This document shows positions 8,543 through 15,471 of a stretch of DNA of 15,471 nucleotides, in pieces (position 1 is the first letter of the stretch; every line of letters starts with the position of its first letter). The notes below the pieces were generated by a model. The model ran no database searches. It was not told where the DNA came from and saw nothing but the letters and a program-made list of their open reading frames with translations. The DNA comes from Isotricha intestinalis. Taxonomy: Eukaryota > Ciliophora > Litostomatea > Vestibuliferida > Isotrichidae. The translations under genes were made by a program, and so were the position numbers. The stretch spans positions 1 through 15,471 of the forward strand of contig JAJJLU010000874.1 in assembly GCA_023807065.1 (NCBI GenBank), written 5' to 3'.

Positions 8543-8824
8543 ATGAAGAATCTTTTCATATTCATTACATTAGCATTCTTTTCAGTAATATTATCAAAAA
8601 CTCTTAAAACAGAAACAAGATGTGTAAACTTACAAAATGATTGTGACTTTACATCATATTGTTGTGATCCATATGTTTGTAAAGATTATAGATGTGCTGT
8701 TAAAGGAACAAAAGACAATCAAATTGGATGGGATAAATCTAAAAAAGAAGGAAATAAATGTGATTGGTTCCATCATTGCAAAAAAGGAAGAACTTGCAGA
8801 AGTCATAGATGCTATGATAAATAA
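8543..8824 (+). CDS. Small secreted ten-cysteine knottin-like protein
   Basis: This is a 93-residue frame ending in TAA. Residues 1-18 (MKNLFIFITLAFFSVILS) form a clear signal peptide with likely cleavage near 18/19. The mature part has ten Cys (27, 34, 40, 41, 46, 51, 73, 79, 85, 90). The first six follow C-x6-C-x5-CC-x4-C-x4-C, the classic inhibitor-cystine-knot spacing. The last four, C-x5-C-x5-C-x4-C, echo its second half: CDFTSYC and KDYRC compare with CDWFHHC and RSHRC. This suggests an internal duplication that lost one pair. The linker (52-70) is Lys-rich and the mature protein is basic. Possible roles are secreted effector, protease inhibitor, mucocyst/cortex component or adhesion factor. 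Nothing in the sequence decides among them. An overlapping frame at 8637-8837 is a shadow. Confidence 0.85.
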   Translation: MKNLFIFITLAFFSVILSKTLKTETRCVNLQNDCDFTSYCCDPYVCKDYRCAVKGTKDNQIGWDKSKKEGNKCDWFHHCKKGRTCRSHRCYDK

Positions 8825-9029
8825 ATATTATTTTTAAATCTTTTATAAAAAAAAGAAATTGAAAATTTTTATTTTTAATTTATTTATAAGGGTTTTATTT
8901 TTTTTTGAAAAATAATTTTTTCCGTTTTTAAATTTTTAATTTTTCTTATTTTAATCAAATAATTAATAAAGAAATTTATTAAAAAAAAGTGTTTAAATTT
9001 TAAATGAAAAAATTAAATAAATATTATTT
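8825..9029. other. Convergent 3' spacer
   Basis: This 205-base AT-rich spacer lies between the stop of the secreted-protein gene (+) and the stop of the MGCGC gene (-). It must hold both polyadenylation regions. No distinct signal is visible beyond A/T runs. Confidence 0.45.
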
Positions 9030-9731
9030 TTAATTAGCCAAAGAATTTTGATTAGGAGTAATAATTTGATAAATCCATTGTCTGATATAAGTATCATTAA
9101 TAAGAATAGTAAATTTATCAATAATAAAACTTTCAATTTCAATATCTTCATCATTTTGATAATTTTCAAAAATCTTATTATCAATAAATTGTTTTTGATT
9201 TTCCAAACAAAACTTATTATTTAATTCTTGAATAAATATTTCTTTATTATCATTTATATCAGATAAAATTTCCACATTCATTAAACTTATCATATTAACA
9301 TAAAAGGAAATTAATTCATATAAACTTTCTTTTTTGATTAAATTTTTAGAATTATTTAAATTAATTAAAATTGAGTTTTTTAAACCTCCTTGTGTCATTG
9401 CAATAGATAAAAAATTTTTTGTTAATTCAGTTTCATTTCCTTTTCCTAAAAATAATAAACTTAAAAAGAATAAACCTTCATTATTTTTTTTTCTTGCTTC
9501 ATTTAAAGAATTATTAAATAATTTATAAGAAATTTCCTTATAATCTGGGTTAATAAGTAATGCTTCAATAAATAAATCTAATTTTTTTTTATCTATATTA
9601 CCTGTTCCTTTTTTCTTAGTTCTAATTAAATCTACTATGTCATTTAGACTTTTATTTCTAATTAAAATTCCATTCCAAAACAAATCTAAAATTGATTCAA
9701 AAGGAGTTTGATTAATACAACCACATCCCAT
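9030..9731 (-). CDS. Unrecognised 233-aa protein with MGCGC lipid-anchor N-terminus
   Basis: The frame starts MGCGCINQTPFESI and ends in TAA at 9032-9030. Gly2 followed by Cys3 and Cys5 is the arrangement of proteins that are N-myristoylated and then palmitoylated, so membrane attachment at the cytosolic face is inferred. The rest is predicted all-helical without membrane spans: two or three helical hairpins with KKKLDLFIEALLINPDYKEI and FNNSLNEARKKNNEGLFFLS, and an acidic segment (NDEDIEIESF) near the end. The layout vaguely recalls EF-hand or TPR-like helical pairs, but no calcium loop or consensus repeat is evident. I do not recognise the family. The start is supported by the lipidation motif and by A/T-only sequence upstream. 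Confidence 0.8.
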   Translation of the reverse strand: MGCGCINQTPFESILDLFWNGILIRNKSLNDIVDLIRTKKKGTGNIDKKKLDLFIEALLINPDYKEISYKLFNNSLNEARKKNNEGLFFLSLLFLGKGNETELTKNFLSIAMTQGGLKNSILINLNNSKNLIKKESLYELISFYVNMISLMNVEILSDINDNKEIFIQELNNKFCLENQKQFIDNKIFENYQNDEDIEIESFIIDKFTILINDTYIRQWIYQIITPNQNSLAN

Positions 9732-10438
9732 TTTTAAATTTAATTTTGTTTTTAATTAAATAAATTTAAAATTTTGATATTATTTATCTATTCAATAATT
9801 AAATATTGTTTAAATATTTATATTAAATTACTTTTTTATTCTAAATTATTATATTTTTCCTTTTAAAACTATAATCATTATACTCACATAAGATTAAAAT
9901 TCAATTTCTTTTTTTTAGTTAATTTATTTAAAGAATGGATCTATAATACTATTTACAATAAATAAATGTTCTTTTAATTTGAAAGATTAATTGACACGAA
10001 TAAATTAAAATACTATTATTCTTCTTTTTTATATCAAACAAATTTGATATTTAATATTAAAATTTTCTTTTTTCAACGATATTATGAATTATTATCTTTA
10101 TTATTTTATTATATTTTAACTCAATATTTTAGGAGAGTCATATTATTATATATTATTTACTATTATTTTGTTTATTATGAGCAATTTAAGTATTATTTTA
10201 CTATATTTTGAAAATATTTTTTTGATGTTTTTATCCTTTGAAAAACTTTGAAAAAGAGATTTAATTTATAATTGTTATTTTATAAAAACAGTATCACTTG
10301 AATTATATTTTTTGTTGTTTGTTTTTCATATATTGAGAATAAGATTTGATTATTAATTTTAAATGTAATATTCATTTTTAACAAAAAATAAATTTTTTTC
10401 ATTGAATAATAATTATAAAATATAAAAAATCAATCACA
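9732..10438. other. AT-rich divergent intergenic spacer
   Basis: About 700 bases lie between the divergent MGCGC (-) and SfsA-like (+) genes, so both promoters should lie here. All frames are closed by frequent stops. A perfect 8-bp hairpin ATATCAAA / TTTGATAT with a 4-nt loop sits at 10032-10051, possibly by chance. No tRNA, relic gene or larger repeat was found. Confidence 0.45.
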
Positions 10439-11197
10439 ATGGGTAAAAAATATAATCCAATATTTAAATTTAATGAAGAATTAACTGAAGGAATAATAAC
10501 AAAAAGAAAAGGTCAATTTATTTTTTATGTCAAAATAAAAGGAAAAGAATATAAATGTCATTGCCCAACAACAGGAGGAGTTGGAGGAATAATATTTAAA
10601 AATATACCCTGTTTATGTTCAAAAAGTACAAATAAAAAAAGAACTACAGATTATACTGTAGAAGCAATATCTTTAGATAATTCAAATGCTAAAAATAAAA
10701 AATGGATTGGAATTAATCAGGTTGCTTCAAATAAATATATTGAATTTTTTTTAAAAAATGGTTGTTTTGATAAAATGATAAAAAAAATAAATATTATTCA
10801 AAGAGAACAAAAATTAGGAAATTCAAAAATGGATTTTAAAATAAATAATAATTGTTATATTGAAGTTAAATCTCCTCTTCAACATTTAAATACTGAAATT
10901 CCTGATTATATTAAAACAAGAAAAAAAGTTTTTTTATATGATGGAAATAGATTAATTAAACATTGTATTGAATTGACTAAAAGTTTAAAAAAAAATGAAA
11001 GAGCAATAATGTTAATTACTTTTCAATATGATTCATATAAATTTGATGATAAAAGTAAAGCTCCTAGTAAAAATTCAGATAAAATTAAAGATGCAGTCTA
11101 TAAATTTATTGAATTTGGAGGAGAAATATGGCAAGTTAATTTATCTATTGATTCTAAAGGAGTGAAATTTTTGAAAAGTTTTCCTATTGATGTTTAA
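10439..11197 (+). CDS. sfsA: SfsA-family protein (OB-like N-domain plus PD-(D/E)xK nuclease fold)
   Basis: This 252-residue frame matches the SfsA (sugar fermentation stimulation protein) pattern along its length, and bacterial SfsA is about 230-240 residues. The N-terminal part has a beta-rich segment, LTEGIITKRKGQFIFYVKI, leading to CHCPTTGG, the counterpart of the family's 'CPNTG' motif. Next comes KWIGINQVASNK, corresponding to 'VGVNT...N'. The C-terminal part carries GNSKMDF with Asp132 and CYIEVKSPL with Glu142 and Lys144, the D...E-x-K metal-binding triad of PD-(D/E)xK enzymes, all present. The ending FLKSFPIDV matches the family's 'L...lPv' tail. In bacteria the protein binds DNA and affects maltose-gene expression, and its exact reaction is unsettled. 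No signal peptide or organelle presequence is evident. Codon use is as AT-rich as the neighbours, so any transfer is old or well ameliorated. The family is mainly bacterial and archaeal, so acquisition from gut bacteria is a reasonable inference. Confidence 0.88.
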   Translation: MGKKYNPIFKFNEELTEGIITKRKGQFIFYVKIKGKEYKCHCPTTGGVGGIIFKNIPCLCSKSTNKKRTTDYTVEAISLDNSNAKNKKWIGINQVASNKYIEFFLKNGCFDKMIKKINIIQREQKLGNSKMDFKINNNCYIEVKSPLQHLNTEIPDYIKTRKKVFLYDGNRLIKHCIELTKSLKKNERAIMLITFQYDSYKFDDKSKAPSKNSDKIKDAVYKFIEFGGEIWQVNLSIDSKGVKFLKSFPIDV

Positions 11198-12450
11198 ATT
11201 TTTATTAATTTTTTAATTTATTCAAATATTAAAATCATTTTGTTTAGGATATTTTCTTATTATAAAAAAAAACATTTGTTTTAAACAATCAAAAAACTTT
11301 AATATGGTTTTATATTATAATATATTAATATTGGTTCCTTTATTACCTTTTTCTTTATTGATAATTCACTTTTATCTCATAATAAAATTGATAAGATCAT
11401 TGAAATTCAAAAGATTTAAGTATAAAAAAATTTTAATAAAACAAATGTAGAGATAATTAGACTAAATAAATGTTTTGATATTTTTTGATATGATTAAAAT
11501 CAATATAAGAATTACATTTTTGTTGGAAAGAATATTCTTATTCAAATAACAATTTATTAAAAAATTTTTAATAAAAATCTTTTGGTTATTGCCAAAAGAA
11601 ATTATCTATTTAATTGATAATTTCAATGAAATAAATACTTTTTAATTGAATCCATTGAATTTTTCAAAAATAATTTAAATAAAATCTTAGGACTATTTTT
11701 TTTTTCTATTTAATTTTCATACTATATATTTTAAAATTACATCTTTTCTGCTATAAAAATTTACAATTTTTAATTTTTATTATCAATTCATTATTTTTTA
11801 AGAATAAATTACAATTAATCTAATTATATTAGAATATAAACTTATAATAATTTTAATATCAGATAATAAAGTAAAAGCTATCTTAATTAATATTTAGTAG
11901 TAAATTAAAATATTTTAAATAATTATTATTTACAATCAAATTTTAGATAATTTTAAAATTATTATCTTTATCATTTCAGAAATCTTTTAGGTTATAAAAT
12001 TTTAGGAAAATAATATTCACTTATATTGATTTTGATTGAATAATCTGAATATAGTTTTAATAGGAGGAAAAATTATATAAGTAGTTATTATTAAAGAAAA
12101 GTATAATATTACATTATGATTTTTATAATAAATATCTATATTTGCTTTTATTTTTTTCTTTATAGCTGCATTTTTTATTAATTTATTCATAATATAAAAA
12201 GTATAATTCATTTTCTTTTTTATAAAAGATTTAAACAGTATATATACCTTCTTATAATCATTAATACATAAAAAAAATTTTATTGATTAATATTAATAAT
12301 TTATAATCATAATAATTAATTATTTCTATAATATTAAAGAATTATATATTTAAATTCTCATTTTGTTGACATTATTAATAAATAAAAAAATATAATCAAT
12401 ATCCCAAATCAATTAAAAAACCTATGAATATAATAAAAAAATATAATTTA
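11198..12450. other. Long gene-free AT-rich spacer
   Basis: This 1.25-kb stretch is the largest gap without a recognisable gene or relic. It lies between the ends of two convergent genes (SfsA-like + and coiled-coil -). A perfect inverted repeat GAAATTATC/GATAATTTC with a 9-nt loop occurs at about 11601-11627. A 64-codon - strand frame at 12017-12211 has I/K/N/Y composition and no motif, and I regard it as random. Its size suggests an unrecognised relic or a non-coding RNA is possible, but nothing supports one. Confidence 0.45.
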
Positions 12451-14427
12451 TTATATTTGGTTATTATTGGAATAGGGAATATTAATAACTCCTCTATTTT
12501 TTCCTATTAATTGGTAAATATCTTCATCAGAAAAGCCAATTTGTTTAAAAATAGAAGCCAAAGTTAATTTTACATTTTGAGTGAGAGAAATTTGACTAAA
12601 TAAACTTTCTAAAGTTTTTTTTAATTGAGGAGTTAATTTATTTCCTGAATTTTTTCCTTCATAAGTAAAAATTCCATTTTTATCTAAATTATTTAAAATT
12701 TCATCAAAATTATAATCATCGATAAATTGAGAATTATTTAAATCATCTTCAATAAATGAAATTCCAATAATATTATTTTCAGAATTTTTTATAGTTTGAA
12801 CAGTAGTTTGTAAAGTTTTATTTTCTTTTTTTAACTTATCAATAGTTTCAAGTAATTTATCTTGATTATTTTCATTGCTTTTTTTCCTATTAAATAATTT
12901 AGCAAAATTTAAATTTAATCTATTATAATCGTTTTCTTTTTTAGATAATTTATCTATTAATTCATTTTGACAAGATTGTAAATTATCAATTTGTTTTTGT
13001 AATTCAAAAGAATTACAATTTGGAACAGGACCAAAATTTTCAAATTCTCTTCTTGTTGTTAATGGTTTCCAAATAAAATCTTCATATTCTAAATTATTAT
13101 TATTTTCATTTTTTAATTTAAATAATATCCATTTTAATTTTTTATTATAATGAACACATTTTATCATTTCATAATTTTCAGGATTTAATTCTATTTCTTC
13201 TTCATTATTATTTTTAATTAAATTATTTGATGAATGAAAACTTTTCTTTCTTAATTTATTTAATTCTGAATGAGTATTTTTTAATTGTTCATCAGCTTCA
13301 CTTAATTTAATTTGATAATCTTCAATTTTTGCATTTAATCTTTGAATTTTTCTTGTCAAACGAGAATTATTTAATTCTTCTTTTTCTTTTTCAAATATTT
13401 TTATTTTATCTGATAATTTATTATTTTCTTCTTTTAAATCTTTTATATCTAATTCATATTGATCTAATAATTTTTCATCTTCATCAAATTTATTATTTAA
13501 ATCTTCTAATTCTTCTTCTTTATTTTTTATTTCTTCATTTAATTGATGAATTTTATTTTTTAAATCTAAATTTTTAGATTGCATTTTATTTTTTTGATTC
13601 ATTATTTCTTCTTTTTCTTTTAATAATTTTTCTAATTCTAAATTTTTATTGTTTTCATTTTCTAAAAATACATTTTTATTATCTTTTAATTCTGTAATTT
13701 TTTCTTGTAATTTTATTTTTTCTTCATCTGTTTTTTTTCTTAAATTTTCATATTCATTATCTAAATCTATATATTGATTATTTATTTCATTAATTTCATT
13801 TTGTAATTTATTATATTTTTCATTTATACAATCAAAATCTTTTTTTATTTTTTCTAATTCAATATTTAATTTATTATTTTCTGTATTTAAATCGTTTAAT
13901 TCTTTTTCTTTATTTTTATTTGTTTCAATAAGATTTAAATTATTATTTTTTAATTCTTCTATATCTTTCTTTAATTCTATTATATTTATTTCTTTATTAT
14001 CTAAATTGCTTTTTAAATCTTTTTCTTCATTTAATATTTTTTTTACTTTTTCTTTTAATTCATTTATTTCTTCTTCATTTTTTATTATTATATCATTTTT
14101 ATTTTTTATTTCATTTAAAGATAAATTTATTTCTTTTTCTTTTTCTTTTATTTCCTTTTTTAATTCTTGAATTTCATTATTATGATTGGTTTTATTATTA
14201 TTTATTTCATTTTCTTTTTCTTTAATTTCTTTTGTTGATAGTTCATAATTCATTTTTAAATTTTTTATTTCTAAATTTAATTCTTCTATTTCTTTTAAAT
14301 TATTATTATTTTTATTTTCTATTTCTTTTTTTTCTTTGATTAAATCATCATATTTAATTTGAATTGAATTTATATTAGTTTTTAAATCTGTTATTTCTGA
14401 ATTTTTATTTTGTAAAAATATTTTCAT
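12451..14427 (-). CDS. Long coiled-coil protein, main and C-terminal part (downstream of frame break)
   Basis: This 658-residue frame ends in TAA. Residues about 1-395 are continuous heptad-like coiled coil of E/K/N/L/I (for example LNLEIKNLKMNYELSTKEIK). A non-coiled island lies at about 405-475: ELNPENYEMIKCVHYNKKLK, WILFKLKNE, YEDFIWKPLTTRREF and FGPVPNC. It contains Trp, Cys and Pro and looks like a small folded domain. A second coil follows (about 480-560). The C-terminus (about 595-650) reads LTPQLKKTLESLFSQISLTQ, then VKLTLASIFKQIGFSDEDIY and QLIGKNRGVI, a compact helical domain that appears conserved. The apparent Met start overlaps the end of the upstream coiled-coil frame by 23 bases in a different frame, so this is almost certainly not the real start. 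The full protein, with the upstream part, would exceed 930 residues. A cytoskeletal, basal-body or Golgi-tether role is typical of such proteins, but that is a guess. Confidence 0.8.
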   Translation of the reverse strand: MKIFLQNKNSEITDLKTNINSIQIKYDDLIKEKKEIENKNNNNLKEIEELNLEIKNLKMNYELSTKEIKEKENEINNNKTNHNNEIQELKKEIKEKEKEINLSLNEIKNKNDIIIKNEEEINELKEKVKKILNEEKDLKSNLDNKEINIIELKKDIEELKNNNLNLIETNKNKEKELNDLNTENNKLNIELEKIKKDFDCINEKYNKLQNEINEINNQYIDLDNEYENLRKKTDEEKIKLQEKITELKDNKNVFLENENNKNLELEKLLKEKEEIMNQKNKMQSKNLDLKNKIHQLNEEIKNKEEELEDLNNKFDEDEKLLDQYELDIKDLKEENNKLSDKIKIFEKEKEELNNSRLTRKIQRLNAKIEDYQIKLSEADEQLKNTHSELNKLRKKSFHSSNNLIKNNNEEEIELNPENYEMIKCVHYNKKLKWILFKLKNENNNNLEYEDFIWKPLTTRREFENFGPVPNCNSFELQKQIDNLQSCQNELIDKLSKKENDYNRLNLNFAKLFNRKKSNENNQDKLLETIDKLKKENKTLQTTVQTIKNSENNIIGISFIEDDLNNSQFIDDYNFDEILNNLDKNGIFTYEGKNSGNKLTPQLKKTLESLFSQISLTQNVKLTLASIFKQIGFSDEDIYQLIGKNRGVINIPYSNNNQI

Positions 14428-15238
14428 TTTTATTATTATTATTTATTTCATTATATAATTCTTTTTTTATTTTTTCTATTTGATTTAATAATTCTTTTTT
14501 ATCATTTTTTATTGTTTCATTTTCTTTATTTAATATATTTTTTTCATTTGTTAAATTTTCATTATTATTTTTTAAACTTTTAATTTCTTTTTCTTGTTCT
14601 TTTATTAATTCATTATTCTTTAATAAAGATTTTAATTGATTTTCTTTATTTTCAATTTCTTTTTTTAAATTATTTATATCTTCATTGATTTTTATATTTT
14701 CTTTTAATTTTGTATCTAAACTTGAAGTTAAAGTCACATTCTGTTTTTGAATTAAATCAATATCTTTATTTAATTTAATAATTTCATTTTCTTTTTTTTT
14801 ATTTTCATCTCCTAATTCTAATATTTTATTATTTAATTCTGTATTTTCATTTTTAAAATCTGAATTTTCAACATTTAAAGAATCTAATTTTTTCTTTAAT
14901 TCTATATTTTCTTTTTTAATATCATTTATATCACCTTTTAATTGTTTTATTAAAATATTTGAATTAGAAGAAGATGATTCTAAATTTTTTATTAATTCAT
15001 TATTTTTTTTTGTAATTTTTAAATTATCTTCATTTAATTTTTTTATCTCTTCTTCATTTTTTTTAATTTTCTCTAATAATTGTAATTTTTCTTTTTGAAT
15101 ATCTTTTATTTTATTTTCTGATTTTGTTTTTATATCATTTTTTTCTTTTAAATTTTTATTATAATTATTTAATAATTCATCATATTTTTTATTAATTTCC
15201 TTATTTTTATTATTTATATTTTGAATTTCTTTTTTCAT
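14405..15238 (-). CDS. Long coiled-coil protein, N-terminal part (upstream of frame break)
   Basis: These 277 residues are almost entirely coiled coil, rich in K, E, N, L and I (KKEIQNINNKNKEINKKYDE, later LKKKLDSLNVENSDFKNENT). The frame ends at TAA 14407-14405 inside ...NENIFTK, 23 bases into the next coiled-coil frame. A single missing T in the TTTTT run of ATATTTTTACAAAAT, or a +1 shift at AAA-TAA, would join the two into one protein. The Met at 15238 need not be the start: the same frame stays open upstream (NNESIEK precedes it) to a TAG at 15289-15287, after an (ATA)n stretch that looks out of frame. The first 55 bases of this region recur inverted at the right edge of the window, so the true 5' end is uncertain. 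Confidence 0.75.
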   Translation of the reverse strand: MKKEIQNINNKNKEINKKYDELLNNYNKNLKEKNDIKTKSENKIKDIQKEKLQLLEKIKKNEEEIKKLNEDNLKITKKNNELIKNLESSSSNSNILIKQLKGDINDIKKENIELKKKLDSLNVENSDFKNENTELNNKILELGDENKKKENEIIKLNKDIDLIQKQNVTLTSSLDTKLKENIKINEDINNLKKEIENKENQLKSLLKNNELIKEQEKEIKSLKNNNENLTNEKNILNKENETIKNDKKELLNQIEKIKKELYNEINNNNKNENIFTK

Positions 15239-15471
15239 TTTTTCAATTGATTCATTGTTTTTTTTTATTATTATTATTATTTCTTTCTAATAAACAGCAT
15301 TTAAAAAAAGAATCTATAAGTTCAAATAATAGTAATATAAATATTTTAATAAATTTATCGCTAGAACAAGAAATTAAATAATTAGAATCTAAAGAAAAAT
15401 CCCAATCCCCATCCCCAAAAATGAAAAAAGAAATTCAAAATATAAATAATAAAAATAAGGAAATTAATAAA
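15188..15471. repeat. Exact 55-bp inverted repeat at window end (fold-back of coiled-coil gene 5' part)
   Basis: The + strand from 15417 to the last base, 15471, is identical base for base to the - strand from 15242 down to 15188. The match stops one base further out (15243 gives A, 15416 is C). The loop between the arms is 174 bases. The right arm therefore re-enters the coiled-coil gene in the opposite direction, reading MKKEIQNINNKNKEINK on the + strand. The identity runs to the window edge, so its true length is unknown. Exactly 55 bases is a common de Bruijn k-mer size, pointing to an assembly node. A single-cell amplification chimera or a real inverted duplication are alternatives. Confidence 0.85.
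15289..15471 (+). other. Coiled-coil-like open stretch preceding the inverted arm (one TAA)
   Basis: In frame with the ATG at 15421, the + strand reads NKQHLKKESISSNNSN, NLSLEQEIK, a TAA at 15379-15381, then LESKEKSQSPSPKMKKEIQ. If the TAA were CAA, this would be a continuous coiled-coil N-terminus, an alternative 5' end for the gene on the - strand. The C-rich piece TCCCAATCCCCATCCCC (15400-15416) either encodes SQSPSP or is an imperfect telomere-like run joined to AAAATG. On the opposite strand the same bases read SLDSNYLISCSSDKFIKIF, resembling one WD40 repeat. None of these readings is secure. Confidence 0.35.

Noticed and set aside
8637..8837. 66-codon + frame overlapping the secreted Cys-rich gene
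   Set aside because: It is a shifted frame of a gene with a clear signal peptide and ordered cysteines.
12017..12211. 64-codon - strand frame in the long spacer, possible small membrane protein
   Set aside because: It has I/K/N/Y-rich composition, no conserved motif and no start context; stop-free runs of this length are expected at such base composition.
13329..13577. 82-codon + frame rich in L/F/I opposite the coiled-coil gene
   Set aside because: It is the complement of E/K/N heptads and gives an artificial membrane-like sequence.
1..15471. Euplotes or other code-variant ciliate as source
   Set aside because: Euplotes telomeres are CCCCAAAA and it reads TGA as Cys. Here the repeat is CCCCAAT and no in-frame TGA occurs in intact genes.

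Overview
The window looks like the end of a macronuclear chromosome, or a whole assembly contig, from a very AT-rich ciliate, most plausibly a rumen or gut litostome of the Entodinium type. Three observations support this. The first 20 bases are (CCCCAAT)n with the C-rich strand reading inward, as at a chromosome left end. Every intact reading frame ends in TAA, glutamine is written CAA, and there is no in-frame TAA, TAG or TGA, so the code is standard, unlike Tetrahymena, Paramecium or Euplotes. One short GT-AG intron (51 nt) is visible, and the genes are of eukaryotic type. The CCCCAAT repeat and standard code fit what I recall of rumen entodiniomorphs, but species-level placement is inference.

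Layout from left to right: telomere (1-20) and a short AT-rich subtelomere. An 878-residue protein follows on the + strand, with a possible ubiquitin-like N-terminus and about seven degenerate ~60-residue helical repeats. Next is a ~1-kb gene-poor stretch on the - strand holding a badly decayed AGC-like protein kinase (3772-4716), then a degenerate tRNA-Ser(UGA)-like element. After that come an intact CAP-like/EF-hand fusion protein (5062-6117) and a two-exon C2H2 zinc-finger/AT-hook protein (6943-7896, with its first exon recovered here). A second decayed gene, the C-terminal end of a PP2C phosphatase, lies on the - strand (about 8005-8215). A small secreted ten-cysteine knottin-like protein (8543-8824) follows, convergent with an unrecognised 233-residue MGCGC protein that is probably lipid-anchored.

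The right half holds an intact SfsA-family protein (10439-11197) with the PD-(D/E)xK residues in place. SfsA is essentially a prokaryotic family, so this is the best horizontal-transfer candidate. After a 1.25-kb empty spacer comes a long coiled-coil gene on the - strand, split by a +1 frame break at 14405-14427. The last 55 bases of the window are an exact inverted copy of the 5' part of that coiled-coil gene. This suggests a fold-back or a k-mer node at a contig end rather than a simple gene start.

The genes do not form an obvious pathway. They look like independent, monocistronic ciliate genes interspersed with relics of signalling genes. I see no CRISPR array, transposon or bacterial operon.
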